Made by a program: the position numbers and the translations under genes | Shown: in pieces, positions 14,079-21,539 of the stretch | Layout: each line of letters starts with the position of its first letter | Position numbering within the stretch: position 1 is the first letter of the stretch | Notes under the pieces: generated by a model | The model's input: the letters and a program-made list of their open reading frames with translations, nothing else | Told to the model about the DNA's origin: nothing | Database searches by the model: none | NCBI GenBank assembly: GCA_002371375.1 | Contig: DFIB01000029.1 | Coordinates: 1 to 34,940, forward strand | Reading direction: 5' to 3' | From: Mageeibacillus sp. UBA3708 | Lineage (GTDB): Bacteria; Bacillota; Clostridia; Saccharofermentanales; Saccharofermentanaceae | Length of the DNA stretch: 34,940 bases

Positions 14079-14993
14079 ATGAATAATGTCTATGAAAATA
14101 TCAGGGAAATGATCGGCAACACGCCGGTACTCAAGATAAATCATATGGGCGTCAAGCCCGGAGTAAACGTTTATGCAAAACTTGAACTTATGAACCCTGC
14201 CGGAAGCGTCAAAGACCGCGTAGGTGTCTACATGATCGATGATGCGAAGTCCCGCGGTATCCTGAAGGAAGGCGGCACTATCGTGGACGCGACGGCTGGC
14301 AACACCGGTATCGGTATTGCAGTCGCTGCACTCAATCAGGGACTTAGAGTCATATTTACTGTGCCGGAGAAATTCTCCATCGAGAAGCAGAAGGTCATGA
14401 AGGCGCTGGGCGCAGAGATCGTCCACACTCCGCGCGAGGACGGAATGCTCGGTGCGGAGCGCAAGGCAGAGGATATACTGAAGACGATAGACGGAGCTGT
14501 ATCGCTCAGGCAGTTCCGCAATCCTGCCAATCCCCTCGCTCATTATGAGACAACGGGACCTGAGATTTACAGGCAGCTGGACGGGAAGATCGATTACTTC
14601 GTCGCAGGTGCAGGGAGCGGCGGAACGTTCAGCGGCGCGGTCAGGTACCTGAAGGAGAAGAAGCCGGATGTGAAGGGAGTGCTTGCCGACCCGTACGGAT
14701 CGACGATCGGAGGAGGAGAGCATTTCGACTACAACATAGAGGGAATAGGCAATGATTTTATTGCCGATACGATGGACATCACACTTGTGGATAAGGTGAT
14801 AAAGATAACGGATGACGAGGCTTTCGAGACGTCGAGGGCGCTTGCCAAGCACGAAGGCATCCTCGCGGGCTCGTCGTCAGGTGCGGCTCTGGCGGCGGCA
14901 CTCAGGCTGGCGGAGGAGATCGATGAGGGCAATATCGTAACGGTATTCCCCGACAGAGGAGACAGATATTTGAGCAAAGGACTCTACGATTAA
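14079..14993 (+). CDS. mccA: O-acetylserine-dependent cystathionine beta-synthase
   Basis: The 304-residue PLP enzyme belongs to the cysteine synthase fold: PLP-lysine Lys45 in NPAGSVKDR, ATAGNTGIG (71-79) and AGAGSGGT (176-183). It resembles B. subtilis MccA (YrhA) more than CysK, notably in VPEKFSIEKQKVMKALGAEIVHTP and in the ending DRYLSKGLYD. MccA condenses homocysteine with O-acetylserine to cystathionine, first step of the reverse trans-sulfuration pathway; MccB does the second. ATG 14079, behind GGGGTGG, is preferred over GTG 14070. The stop overlaps the metN start by one base. An ordinary cysteine synthase remains possible. Confidence 0.88.
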   Translation: MNNVYENIREMIGNTPVLKINHMGVKPGVNVYAKLELMNPAGSVKDRVGVYMIDDAKSRGILKEGGTIVDATAGNTGIGIAVAALNQGLRVIFTVPEKFSIEKQKVMKALGAEIVHTPREDGMLGAERKAEDILKTIDGAVSLRQFRNPANPLAHYETTGPEIYRQLDGKIDYFVAGAGSGGTFSGAVRYLKEKKPDVKGVLADPYGSTIGGGEHFDYNIEGIGNDFIADTMDITLVDKVIKITDDEAFETSRALAKHEGILAGSSSGAALAAALRLAEEIDEGNIVTVFPDRGDRYLSKGLYD

Positions 14994-15994
14994 TGGGAAT
15001 TGTATTTGAACTTAAGAATGTCTATAAGACATACAGGAATGACGGTAAGGAATTCACCGCCTTGAAAGACGTAAGTCTCAAGGTCAACGAAGGTGAGATA
15101 TTCGGCATTATCGGAATGAGCGGCGCGGGCAAGTCAACGCTGGTACGTACGCTCAACCGCCTTGAGGAAGTGTCGGGTGGCAGCGTCAGCTTTTACGGTG
15201 AGGATCTGGCATTACTGAAGCCGGGGGAGCTACGCAAGGTCAGACACTCGATATCCATGATCTTCCAGGGATTCAATCTCCTCAATCAGAGGACCGTCAT
15301 TCAGAATGTCGAGCAGTCGCTGCGCATCATAGGTGTGCCGCGCGGAGAGCGCAGAGCGAAAGCGAGGGAAATGCTTGAGATTGTGGGCCTCTCCGATAAG
15401 GAGAGCGAATACCCGGCACGCCTGTCCGGAGGTCAAAAGCAGAGAGTGGCAATTGCAAGGGCACTGGCGACAGACCCGAAGGTACTCCTGTGCGATGAGG
15501 CGACAAGCGCTCTGGACCCCAAGATCACGGGTGAGATATTAGACCTTCTCAAGAAGATCAATCAGGAGAGACAACTTACAATCATCATCATTACCCACGA
15601 GATGGCGGTGGTCGAGAAGATATGCGACCGCGTGGCGATAATAGACGACGGCACGCTGGCCGAGGAGGGTGACGTGAAAGATGTGTTCAGCAACCCTCAG
15701 TCCAAGGCGGCGAAGAAGCTTGTGTTCCCGAGCAATCCTTTCGATCCGTCTGAGCCGGACGGCGAGCTGATAAGAATAGTGTTCGACGGGACGCAGTCCA
15801 ATGTGCCCTTCATCGCAAACCTCGTTGAGAAGACAGGTCTCAAGGTCAACATCCTGAGTGCGAATACGAGGAGCGTCGGTGGCATAGGTTACGGGCAGAT
15901 GATCCTGGAACTTCCGGGAGACAATAAGGAGAGGGATACGGTAATCAGGTTCTTCCGCGACGGGGGGCTTGCTGTATCGGAGGTGAAGACATAA
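14993..15994 (+). CDS. metN: methionine ABC importer ATPase
   Basis: The 333-residue protein has Walker A GMSGAGKST (41-49), Q-loop in ISMIFQGFNLL, signature LSGGQKQR (144-151), Walker B VLLCDEATSALD and the H-loop TH in IIIITHEMAVVEK. A C-terminal NIL domain from about residue 255 on is diagnostic for MetN, where bound methionine inhibits transport. With MetI and the lipoprotein MetQ it imports L- or D-methionine, feeding homocysteine and then cysteine through MccA and MccB. It is coupled to mccA (TAATG overlap) and to metI by an overlapping stop/start. Unusually, metQ lies 2.2 kb away behind its own promoter. Confidence 0.95.
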   Translation: MGIVFELKNVYKTYRNDGKEFTALKDVSLKVNEGEIFGIIGMSGAGKSTLVRTLNRLEEVSGGSVSFYGEDLALLKPGELRKVRHSISMIFQGFNLLNQRTVIQNVEQSLRIIGVPRGERRAKAREMLEIVGLSDKESEYPARLSGGQKQRVAIARALATDPKVLLCDEATSALDPKITGEILDLLKKINQERQLTIIIITHEMAVVEKICDRVAIIDDGTLAEEGDVKDVFSNPQSKAAKKLVFPSNPFDPSEPDGELIRIVFDGTQSNVPFIANLVEKTGLKVNILSANTRSVGGIGYGQMILELPGDNKERDTVIRFFRDGGLAVSEVKT

Positions 15995-16647
15995 TGAGTG
16001 AATTTATAAGAGACGCGATCCTGACGGGTATCTGGGAGACCTTTGTGATGACCTTTTTTGCATCACTGTTCTCTTACATCATCGGAATGCCGCTTGGTGT
16101 TCTGCTTTATTCGACATCCAAGGGAAGGCTCATGGAGAACAGAATTGTCAATGCCGTGATCGGAACAATAGTAAATATAACGAGATCGCTTCCGTTCCTC
16201 ATTCTGCTCGTGCTCCTCATTCCGTTCACGAGAATGCTCGTGGGACAGTCGATCGGCACGACGGCGGCCATAGTTCCGCTGACGATAGGTGCGATCCCGA
16301 TAGTCGCGAGGATGGTGGAATCATCGCTCAGTGAGGTGCAGCCGGGAATAATCGAGGCGGCAACTTCGATGGGAGCATCACCTATGTATACGATCATCCA
16401 TTTCGTGATCCCCGAGGCAATGCCTTCACTCCTTCAGGGCGGTGCGATCAATGTGGCAACAGTACTCGGATATTCTGCGATGGCCGGTGTCATCGGCGGC
16501 GGAGGTCTCGGCGCGATCGCGCTCCAGTACGGCTATTACCGCTATCAGAGCGATGTGCTCTGGACGACAGTGGCACTCCTGGTGATCATGGTAATGCTCA
16601 TTCAGGAAATCGGAATCAGGATGTCAAAGAAGCACAGGAAAACATAA
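15994..16647 (+). CDS. metI: methionine ABC importer permease
   Basis: The 217-residue integral membrane protein has five hydrophobic helices and the permease EAA motif EAATSMGASPMYTIIHFVIPEA with the coupling-helix Gly, which binds the ATPase. The tail GYSAMAGVIGGGGLGAIALQYGYYRYQ is typical for MetI. The start codon overlaps the last base of the metN stop. It is the last gene of the mccB-mccA-metN-metI operon, and its stop is followed after 5 nt by the E1 repeat hairpin, which may end or protect the transcript. Its usual binding-protein partner, MetQ, is encoded beyond the 1.3-kb repeat-filled gap. Confidence 0.95.
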   Translation: MSEFIRDAILTGIWETFVMTFFASLFSYIIGMPLGVLLYSTSKGRLMENRIVNAVIGTIVNITRSLPFLILLVLLIPFTRMLVGQSIGTTAAIVPLTIGAIPIVARMVESSLSEVQPGIIEAATSMGASPMYTIIHFVIPEAMPSLLQGGAINVATVLGYSAMAGVIGGGGLGAIALQYGYYRYQSDVLWTTVALLVIMVMLIQEIGIRMSKKHRKT

Positions 16648-16652
16648 GAAAA

Positions 16653-16767
16653 GCTCAATGCCCCTGTCCCGGAACTCAGTCGCACTTCGCGGGGAGTGGG
16701 TGTGTGCAAAACTTCTTGCACGCATGCCCGCTCGTGCTCAAAGCAGTTCCGGGACAGGGCATTGAGC
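16653..16767. repeat. E1 hairpin repeat, copy 2 (after metI)
   Basis: Starts 5 nt after the metI stop. Arms GCTCAATGCCCCTGTCCC.. (16653-16676) and ..GGGACAGGGCATTGAGC (16745-16767) are complementary over 23 bp apart from one extra C. Interior as in the copies at 9528 and 23085. Confidence 0.92.
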
Positions 16768-16803
16768 TCTGCGGGCTGCTGATTTGAGTGCGCATTACAG
16801 TGA

Positions 16804-16839
16804 CGGAAGTCCGCTCGCAAACAGCTGCGGGCTTCACAG
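16804..16839. repeat. E2 hairpin repeat
   Basis: GGAAGTCCGCTCGCAAACAG then CTGCGGGCTTCACAG. Same module as at 9677 and 23231, placed at a similar distance after E1. Confidence 0.8.
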
Positions 16840-17250
16840 AGTGACGTGAGTAACTTGATCATATTGGTCGACCGGGACTGCATTCAACCGGTCAGTTATA
16901 TACTTCCCCATAAAATCAAAATTCCTGCCTGATTTTTCAGAGAAATGGGGAAATATAGCTATTATTCCCCATTTTCTATAAAAACAAACACTTTTGTTAA
17001 GCAGAATGGGGAAGTTTCCGGAACCACGCCGGCAGGGTAAAAACAGGATTTATGTTAGCTGCAGGCAACTGAACTGACTGCAAGCCGCGTCAGTCTGACC
17101 GCAACAGCGAGATCAGCGTTTCCGCAGAAAAACGGCAATCCTTCCGCATAAACTGCGGAAGAAAAGTTCAATTCCTGCGGATTCCGCAATAATCAGTGAT
17201 CTTTCCGCAATTTCTGCGGAAAAATCTTCAATTCTTGCGGAAACCACATT
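16829..17250. repeat. long inverted repeat, arm B (modules E5 and E4 inverted)
   Basis: Near-exact reverse complement of about 10060-10298 in its first 240 bp, for example GAGTGACGTGAGTAACTTG and GGGGAAATATAGCTATTATT; then a more diverged match to the TTCCGC-hairpin module. At 17259-17276 it continues with the start of an inverted E3 (GCTGTCATCTGTCGTT). Confidence 0.88.
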
Positions 17251-17331
17251 CTCAGTCCTGCTGTCATCTGTCGTTCAAGCCACCGATCATCAAGCCTGCA
17301 GATTACTTTATTCACAGAATCATTCCGTGAC

Positions 17332-17373
17332 AGCTCCACGCCCTGCCCCGGAACTTCTTTGAGCACGAGCGGG
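17332..17373. repeat. partial E1 repeat, inverted
   Basis: CCCTGCCCCGGAACTTCTTT then GAGCACGAGCGGG matches the reverse of the E1 right half. Unlike the inverted partial at 10351 it does not lie behind a minus-strand gene. Confidence 0.75.
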
Positions 17374-17460
17374 TTTCACTGTGGTGGCTTGGACGACTTG
17401 GTTGACCTGATCGGCACGGACTGCTTGTTATCTCCTGCTCACTCACATCTATCAATAACA

Positions 17461-17677
17461 TTTCCGAAGAAAAAAGGCATTCCTTCCTTCAGAACTCATC
17501 TCTGTCATACTGAATCATGGAATTCCGGGCATCTGGTATGACGCCGGAGCTGCCAATCATTTACTTCGTCATACCATATTGTCGTTTTTGACGTTTTTAG
17601 TATGACAAAACCGCCTTCAGAATTCATCTCTGTCATACTGAATCATGGAATTCCGGCCTTTTGGTATGACGCCGGAG
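17461..17677. repeat. 64-bp direct repeat pair with GTCATAC/GTATGAC arms
   Basis: Units 17486-17549 and 17614-17677 begin CCTTCAGAA(C/T)TCATCTCTG and end GGTATGACGCCGGAG, with about four differences. Each contains GTCATAC and GTATGAC as inverted arms, and a third such pair lies between them. The 25-bp lead-in at 17461 (AAAAAAGGCATTCCTTCC) recurs near 17825. The rest of 17374-17952 shows no gene. Confidence 0.8.
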
Positions 17678-17952
17678 TTTCCAACCGGACCATCAAGCAC
17701 CGCAACGATCAGTCATGTAAACGTCAATCCCGAATTCTATGATAAACCGGTAACCGGCACCGCCGGCGTGAGCAACGCAGGCAGCATCAGCCTGACTGCA
17801 ACGGCGGGATCATCATTTTCGAAGAAAAAAGGCATTCCTTCCGAAATATCTTCGGAAAAAGAACCTAAAAACTTGCGGATACCGGCCAAACAACACTCCA
17901 TAAAGCCCCGTATTTACTGCATTTCAAAAAAATCTAAATAAAATCTACAAAA

Positions 17953-17985
17953 CCTATTGACATCATAGGTTATTGGTAGTAAAGT
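17953..17985 (+). promoter_or_regulatory. metQ leader promoter with Rrf2-type operator
   Basis: CCTATTGACATCATAGG (17953-17969), a 17-bp CCTA-N9-TAGG palindrome, includes the -35 box TTGACA (17957-17962). TAAAGT at 17980-17985 is at 17 nt spacing. Confidence 0.82.
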
Positions 17986-18017
17986 ATCACCATCACAGCG
18001 AAAGGAGACGTGAGAAG

Positions 18018-18116
18018 ATGTTTATCATGTGTTGTCGAATGTTGTACTCCCGGGCACGCGATATGGCCTTGGCTGACGGACTGATGTCCTCACGCCTCGA
18101 TAAAGAACGATGTTGA
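18018..18116 (+). CDS. cysteine-codon leader peptide of the metQ attenuator
   Basis: A 32-codon ORF beginning MFIMCCRMLY and ending ERC, with adjacent Cys codons at 18030-18035. AAAGGAGA precedes the ATG. The MCCRM core is the same as in the leader at 12733, while the flanking codons differ, so the peptide core is conserved. The codons just after the core (18045-18057) form a sequence complementary over 13 bp to the terminator's 5' arm. Placement between promoter and terminator before metQ marks it as the sensing ORF of a cysteine-responsive attenuator. The second half of the ORF overlaps GCCTCGATA...CGATGTTG, also shared with the first leader. Confidence 0.82.
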   Translation: MFIMCCRMLYSRARDMALADGLMSSRLDKERC

Positions 18117-18178
18117 AGCTTGAACAGCAAAACAAAGATTGCCATGTGCCCGGGAGTAAAATAGCCCGGGCACTTTTT
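18045..18178 (+). promoter_or_regulatory. attenuator: 13-bp antiterminator and intrinsic terminator before metQ
   Basis: Terminator: GTGCCCGGG (18146-18154) with CCCGGGCAC (18165-18173), loop of 10 nt, then TTTTT (18174-18178). Antiterminator: TACTCCCGGGCAC (18045-18057) is the perfect complement of GTGCCCGGGAGTA (18146-18158). The alternative folds exclude each other, and the antiterminator strand begins ~10 nt after the Cys-Cys codons, outside the footprint of a ribosome stalled there only at its edge. Confidence 0.85.
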
Positions 18179-18230
18179 GTGCCAACAGCAAAACTCAAAT
18201 ATAAAAACAAAGACTAAGGAGAACAAAAAA

Positions 18231-19064
18231 ATGAAAAATAAGATTGTTAAAAGGATTATCGCATCAGTACTTACATTGTCACTCGCAGCATCTGTTGCAG
18301 CTTGCTCAAAGGCAAATGCAGAGCAGGGCGGATCGAACGTAAAGATCAAGGTGGGCGCTAATATCACACCTCACTCAGAGATACTTGAGCAGGCAAAGCC
18401 GCTCCTCGAGGCGAAGGGAATCACGCTTGAGATCGTTAAGCTTGAAGATTCTGTTACACCTAACACCGGCGTTATTGAGGGAAGCCTCGATGCAAACTAC
18501 TTCCAGCACGTTCCTTACCTCGAGCAGTTCAACAAAGAGAACGGATCAGACCTCGTGTCGATCGGTGCAGTACACTATGAACCATTCGGAATCTACGCAG
18601 GCCGCGTAAAGGATCTCAGCCAGCTCCCTGACGGTGCAGTCGTTGCAGTTCCCAACAACGTAACAAACGAAGCAAGAGCACTCCTCCTTCTGCAGCAGGA
18701 GAACATCCTGACACTTAAGGAAGATGCAGGCATCAATGCCACAGTAGAAGATATCGTAAGCAACCCCAAGAACATTCAGTTCAAGGAACTCGCACCCGAG
18801 CAGCTCGTTGCATCTCTTCCTGACGTAGACATCGCTGTTATCAACGGCAACTACGCTATCGAGGGCGGTCTGCACGTCAATCAGGCACTTGCAGTAGAGG
18901 CTAATGACGGACTTGCAGCACAGACATACGGCAACATCATTGCTACATCGGCAGCTAAGAAGGACGATCCTGCTCTGAAGACACTCGTTGAAGTACTCCA
19001 GGGACCTGAGATCTCAGAGTATATCAGCAAGACGTACGGCGGTGCGGTTGTAGCTTTGCACTGA
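18231..19064 (+). CDS. metQ: methionine-binding lipoprotein of the ABC importer
   Basis: The 277-residue protein has a lipoprotein signal with lipobox SVAAC (Cys25) and the NlpA/MetQ pattern: VGANITPHSEILEQAKP, LEDSVTPNTGVIEGSLDANYFQHVPYLEQFN, HYEPFGIYAGR, AVPNNVTNEARALLLLQ and the late DIAVINGNYAIEGG. It binds methionine outside the membrane and delivers it to MetNI. ATG 18231 behind AAGGAG is chosen over the longer frame, which starts inside the terminator. It has its own promoter, Rrf2 operator and Cys attenuator. Downstream genes follow at short gaps of 23 and 22 nt, so they may be read from the same transcript. Confidence 0.94.
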   Translation: MKNKIVKRIIASVLTLSLAASVAACSKANAEQGGSNVKIKVGANITPHSEILEQAKPLLEAKGITLEIVKLEDSVTPNTGVIEGSLDANYFQHVPYLEQFNKENGSDLVSIGAVHYEPFGIYAGRVKDLSQLPDGAVVAVPNNVTNEARALLLLQQENILTLKEDAGINATVEDIVSNPKNIQFKELAPEQLVASLPDVDIAVINGNYAIEGGLHVNQALAVEANDGLAAQTYGNIIATSAAKKDDPALKTLVEVLQGPEISEYISKTYGGAVVALH

Positions 19065-19087
19065 GATAAATAAGGAGATTATGTAAG

Positions 19088-20248
19088 ATGATCGGATTCG
19101 AGTACTATAACCCCGCGAAGATCGTTTTCGGTGAGGGTAGCGAGAAGAGTCTCACAAAGCTTCTTGCACAGTATGATGCAAAGTCATTGCTTCTTGTATA
19201 CAGTGGTGATTTTATCAAGACACTCGGCATCTATGACGTTATTCGTCAGGCTGTTGACGAACTCGGGATCAAGTTCTCGGAGAGCGGAGATGTGGTACCG
19301 AATCCGGGCATCGAACTTGTCAGAAAGCTCGTTGCCCGGGGCAAGCAGGACGGAGTCGATTTTGTCCTCGCCGTAGGCGGCGGAAGCTCGATCGACACGG
19401 CCAAGGCGGTGGCTATAGGGATCCCTTATGACGGCGATGTGTGGGACTTTTTCGATAAGGGCGCGGTGCCTGAGAAGGTGCTGAACATCGGAGTCATCGC
19501 GACGACGGCGTCCAGCGGCTCGGAGACCTCCAATGCGGCGATACTGTCGTACGGGGAGTGGAAGAAGGGCTTCGAAGACGACAGGATCATACCTAAGTTC
19601 GCAATCATGAATCCCAGGTACACGGTCAACCTCCCTGCGTACCAGACATATGTCGGGATCGCGGATGTGCTGTCGCATCTCCTCGAAAGGTACTTCTCCG
19701 ACGTGAAGAATTCCGATACGACGGACTACCTCATCGAGGGGGCAATAAGGGCACTTATCGTGAATGCACAGAGACTGATCGATGATCCCGGCAACATCAA
19801 CGCAAGGGCGGAGATACAGTGGCTTGCGAGCGTGGCTCACAACAATTTCCTCGATGCCGGAAGGATCGCAGACTGGGGATCGCACAGGATCGAGCACGAG
19901 CTGTCGGCACAATATAACATTACACACGGCGAAGGAATGGCAGTAGTTCTTGTGGCATGGACCAGGTATATGGCAGATGTCAAGCCGTGGAGGCCGGCAC
20001 TCCTGGCAAGCAGGGTATATGGCGCTGACCCGTATGATTTCGATGAGAGGGAGAGGGCGCTGATACTGTCGGAGGAGCTGAGAAGATTCTTCAGGAAGCT
20101 TGGCCTTAAGACAACTCTGTCCGAACTCGGCATAGACGGCAAAGACTTCGCGGTGATGGCCGACAGGGCAACAGGCGGCGGCACGGTAGGACACTATGTG
20201 CCTCTGGATTCACAAAAGATAATTGATATTATGAATATCGCTTTATAA
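19088..20248 (+). CDS. iron-containing alcohol dehydrogenase, YqhD/butanol dehydrogenase type
   Basis: The 386-residue enzyme begins MIGFEYYNPAKIVFGEGS, typical of the NADPH-dependent YqhD/BdhA branch rather than the FucO branch. GGGSSID (97-103) binds the nucleotide; metal ligands by position are Asp193, His197, His266 and His280, all present. It would reduce short-chain or toxic aldehydes to alcohols in the cytosol. AAGGAG lies before the ATG, 23 nt after metQ. No terminator is apparent between them, so it is probably in the metQ transcript. Why an aldehyde reductase should follow cysteine status is not obvious; aldehydes consume thiols, which offers one reason. Confidence 0.9.
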   Translation: MIGFEYYNPAKIVFGEGSEKSLTKLLAQYDAKSLLLVYSGDFIKTLGIYDVIRQAVDELGIKFSESGDVVPNPGIELVRKLVARGKQDGVDFVLAVGGGSSIDTAKAVAIGIPYDGDVWDFFDKGAVPEKVLNIGVIATTASSGSETSNAAILSYGEWKKGFEDDRIIPKFAIMNPRYTVNLPAYQTYVGIADVLSHLLERYFSDVKNSDTTDYLIEGAIRALIVNAQRLIDDPGNINARAEIQWLASVAHNNFLDAGRIADWGSHRIEHELSAQYNITHGEGMAVVLVAWTRYMADVKPWRPALLASRVYGADPYDFDERERALILSEELRRFFRKLGLKTTLSELGIDGKDFAVMADRATGGGTVGHYVPLDSQKIIDIMNIAL

Positions 20249-20270
20249 CAACAGTAAAGGAGTAATTACA

Positions 20271-20828
20271 ATGGCTAGGATCAAATTGGTAGAACAGAAT
20301 GAAGCAACGGGCGCAGAGAAGGAGCGCTATGACGAACTCGCCGGGCGAAATGCGGTCACCAACATGAAGAAGGGTCTTCTCAACGATGCTGCAACATACG
20401 ATGCCTACATGGCATGGTACACGTCCTGGAAGAGGCTCGTGGAGGTTATCGGTGAGAAGGACGCGATCCTCTACGCACACAAGATCTCAACGACCAACTC
20501 ATGCCAGCTCTGCTCATTGTTCTTCATCAGCGACGTTAAGGGTTTGGGTCTCGATCCCGCTAATCTGGTCTATGATGAGAAGGAGACGCTGCTCGCTTCC
20601 CTGGCCGAGTCTATTGTCAAGGATCCGACTTCCGTAAGCGATGAGCTTTTCGGGAAGCTCCGCAAGTTCTTCAACGATCAGGAGCTCGTCGTTATCGTGG
20701 GTTTTGCAGGTCAGATGATCGCCACGAACAACTTCAACTCAGTGTTCAAGATCGATGTGGACAAGCGTCTTCTGCCCCTCGTTCAGGAATTCAAGCCCGC
20801 CACATGGCGCGCTGATATCAAGAAGTAA
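20271..20828 (+). CDS. AhpD-like / carboxymuconolactone decarboxylase family protein
   Basis: The 185-residue all-helical protein has the AhpD-fold redox core TTNSCQLCSLFF with Cys78 and Cys81 (CxxC) in the central helix. Members of this family are alkylhydroperoxidases or peroxidase-related thiol enzymes; some are decarboxylases. The CxxC supports a redox role, though the exact proton-relay histidine of true AhpD is not clear. AAAGGAG precedes the ATG. It lies 22 nt after the alcohol dehydrogenase and 6 nt before the SGNH hydrolase gene, so the three are clearly one unit, with metQ likely in front. A role in peroxide defence during cysteine shortage is inference. Confidence 0.82.
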   Translation: MARIKLVEQNEATGAEKERYDELAGRNAVTNMKKGLLNDAATYDAYMAWYTSWKRLVEVIGEKDAILYAHKISTTNSCQLCSLFFISDVKGLGLDPANLVYDEKETLLASLAESIVKDPTSVSDELFGKLRKFFNDQELVVIVGFAGQMIATNNFNSVFKIDVDKRLLPLVQEFKPATWRADIKK

Positions 20829-20834
20829 TCTCCC

Positions 20835-21461
20835 ATGAGAACCCTTCTTGCATTCGGAGATTCAAACACCTGGGGACTTGTCCCGCACCCGGGATCACGC
20901 GAGCGCTTCCCCTGGGACAAGAGATGGACGGGAATACTCCAGTCGAAGCTCCCGGATCTCCGGGTGATCGAAGAAGGCCTTTGCGGAAGAACCACTGTTT
21001 TTGAGGATGAGTTAAGACCGGGAAGGAGGGCGCTTACCTCTCTTCCCGTAATCCTCGACAGCCAGTCGCCTCTGGACTACGCCATCATCATGCTCGGCAC
21101 CAACGACTGCAAGTCCGTGTACGGTGTATCAGCCCATACGATCGGCAAAGGAATAGAATTGTGCCTCAATGAGCTGGAGTCATACCTGGAGCCCTCCCGC
21201 ATCCTTCTGGTATCTCCGCTTCATCTCGGCGAGAATGTCTGGCGACCCGGGAAAGACCCCGAATTCGGCAAACATTCCGTCGAAGTCAGCAGGGAGCTGA
21301 AGGATATCTACAGCAATATCGCGGCAAGAAGAGGCAACATCTTCCTGGCAGCATCTGACTATGTGACTCCCAGCAGTATCGATGACGAGCACATGGACGA
21401 TAAGGGGCATCTGCTCTTTGCACAGGCTGTTTACGGTAAGCTCCGCGAAATATGGTTGTAA
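20835..21461 (+). CDS. SGNH/GDSL-family hydrolase
   Basis: The 208-residue protein shows the four SGNH blocks: FGDSNTWG (nucleophile Ser10), a Gly in EGLCGRTT (block II), MLGTNDCK (block III, Asn90) and DDKGH (Asp189, His192). No signal peptide is seen, so it is cytoplasmic. The GDSNTWG and RTTVFED features match the arylesterase/acyl-CoA thioesterase-like bacterial subgroup; substrate not determined. It starts 6 nt after the AhpD-like stop and probably is the last gene of the metQ transcript. Its stop lies inside a small perfect palindrome (21455-21469). Confidence 0.88.
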   Translation: MRTLLAFGDSNTWGLVPHPGSRERFPWDKRWTGILQSKLPDLRVIEEGLCGRTTVFEDELRPGRRALTSLPVILDSQSPLDYAIIMLGTNDCKSVYGVSAHTIGKGIELCLNELESYLEPSRILLVSPLHLGENVWRPGKDPEFGKHSVEVSRELKDIYSNIAARRGNIFLAASDYVTPSSIDDEHMDDKGHLLFAQAVYGKLREIWL

Positions 21462-21508
21462 GTTACAACGCGACATGAGTTATATCGTCTCTTTGTTTGT
21501 AGTATAAT
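21455..21508 (+). promoter_or_regulatory. palindrome and candidate -10 before the lipoprotein PLP gene
   Basis: GTTGTAAGTTACAAC (21455-21469) is a perfect 7+1+7 palindrome overlapping the SGNH stop. TATAAT at 21503-21508 is a candidate -10 box 31 nt before the ATG at 21540; no clear -35 box was found. The palindrome could be an operator for this promoter. Confidence 0.4.
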
Positions 21509-21539
21509 TCACAAATACAAATTAAGGGAGGAAGTAAAT

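Noticed and set aside
17461..17677. Possible CRISPR array
   Set aside because: Only two 64-bp units with dissimilar spacing context, units longer than typical CRISPR repeats, and no cas gene in the window.
17359..17941. Two plus-strand ORFs (17359-17541 and 17645-17941) in the second repeat interval
   Set aside because: They lie in the direct repeats, have no start signals, and share text only because of the repeats.
17993..18367. 124-codon minus-strand ORF opposite the metQ leader and start
   Set aside because: Antisense to the attenuator and to the metQ signal peptide, with no ribosome binding site and no family likeness.
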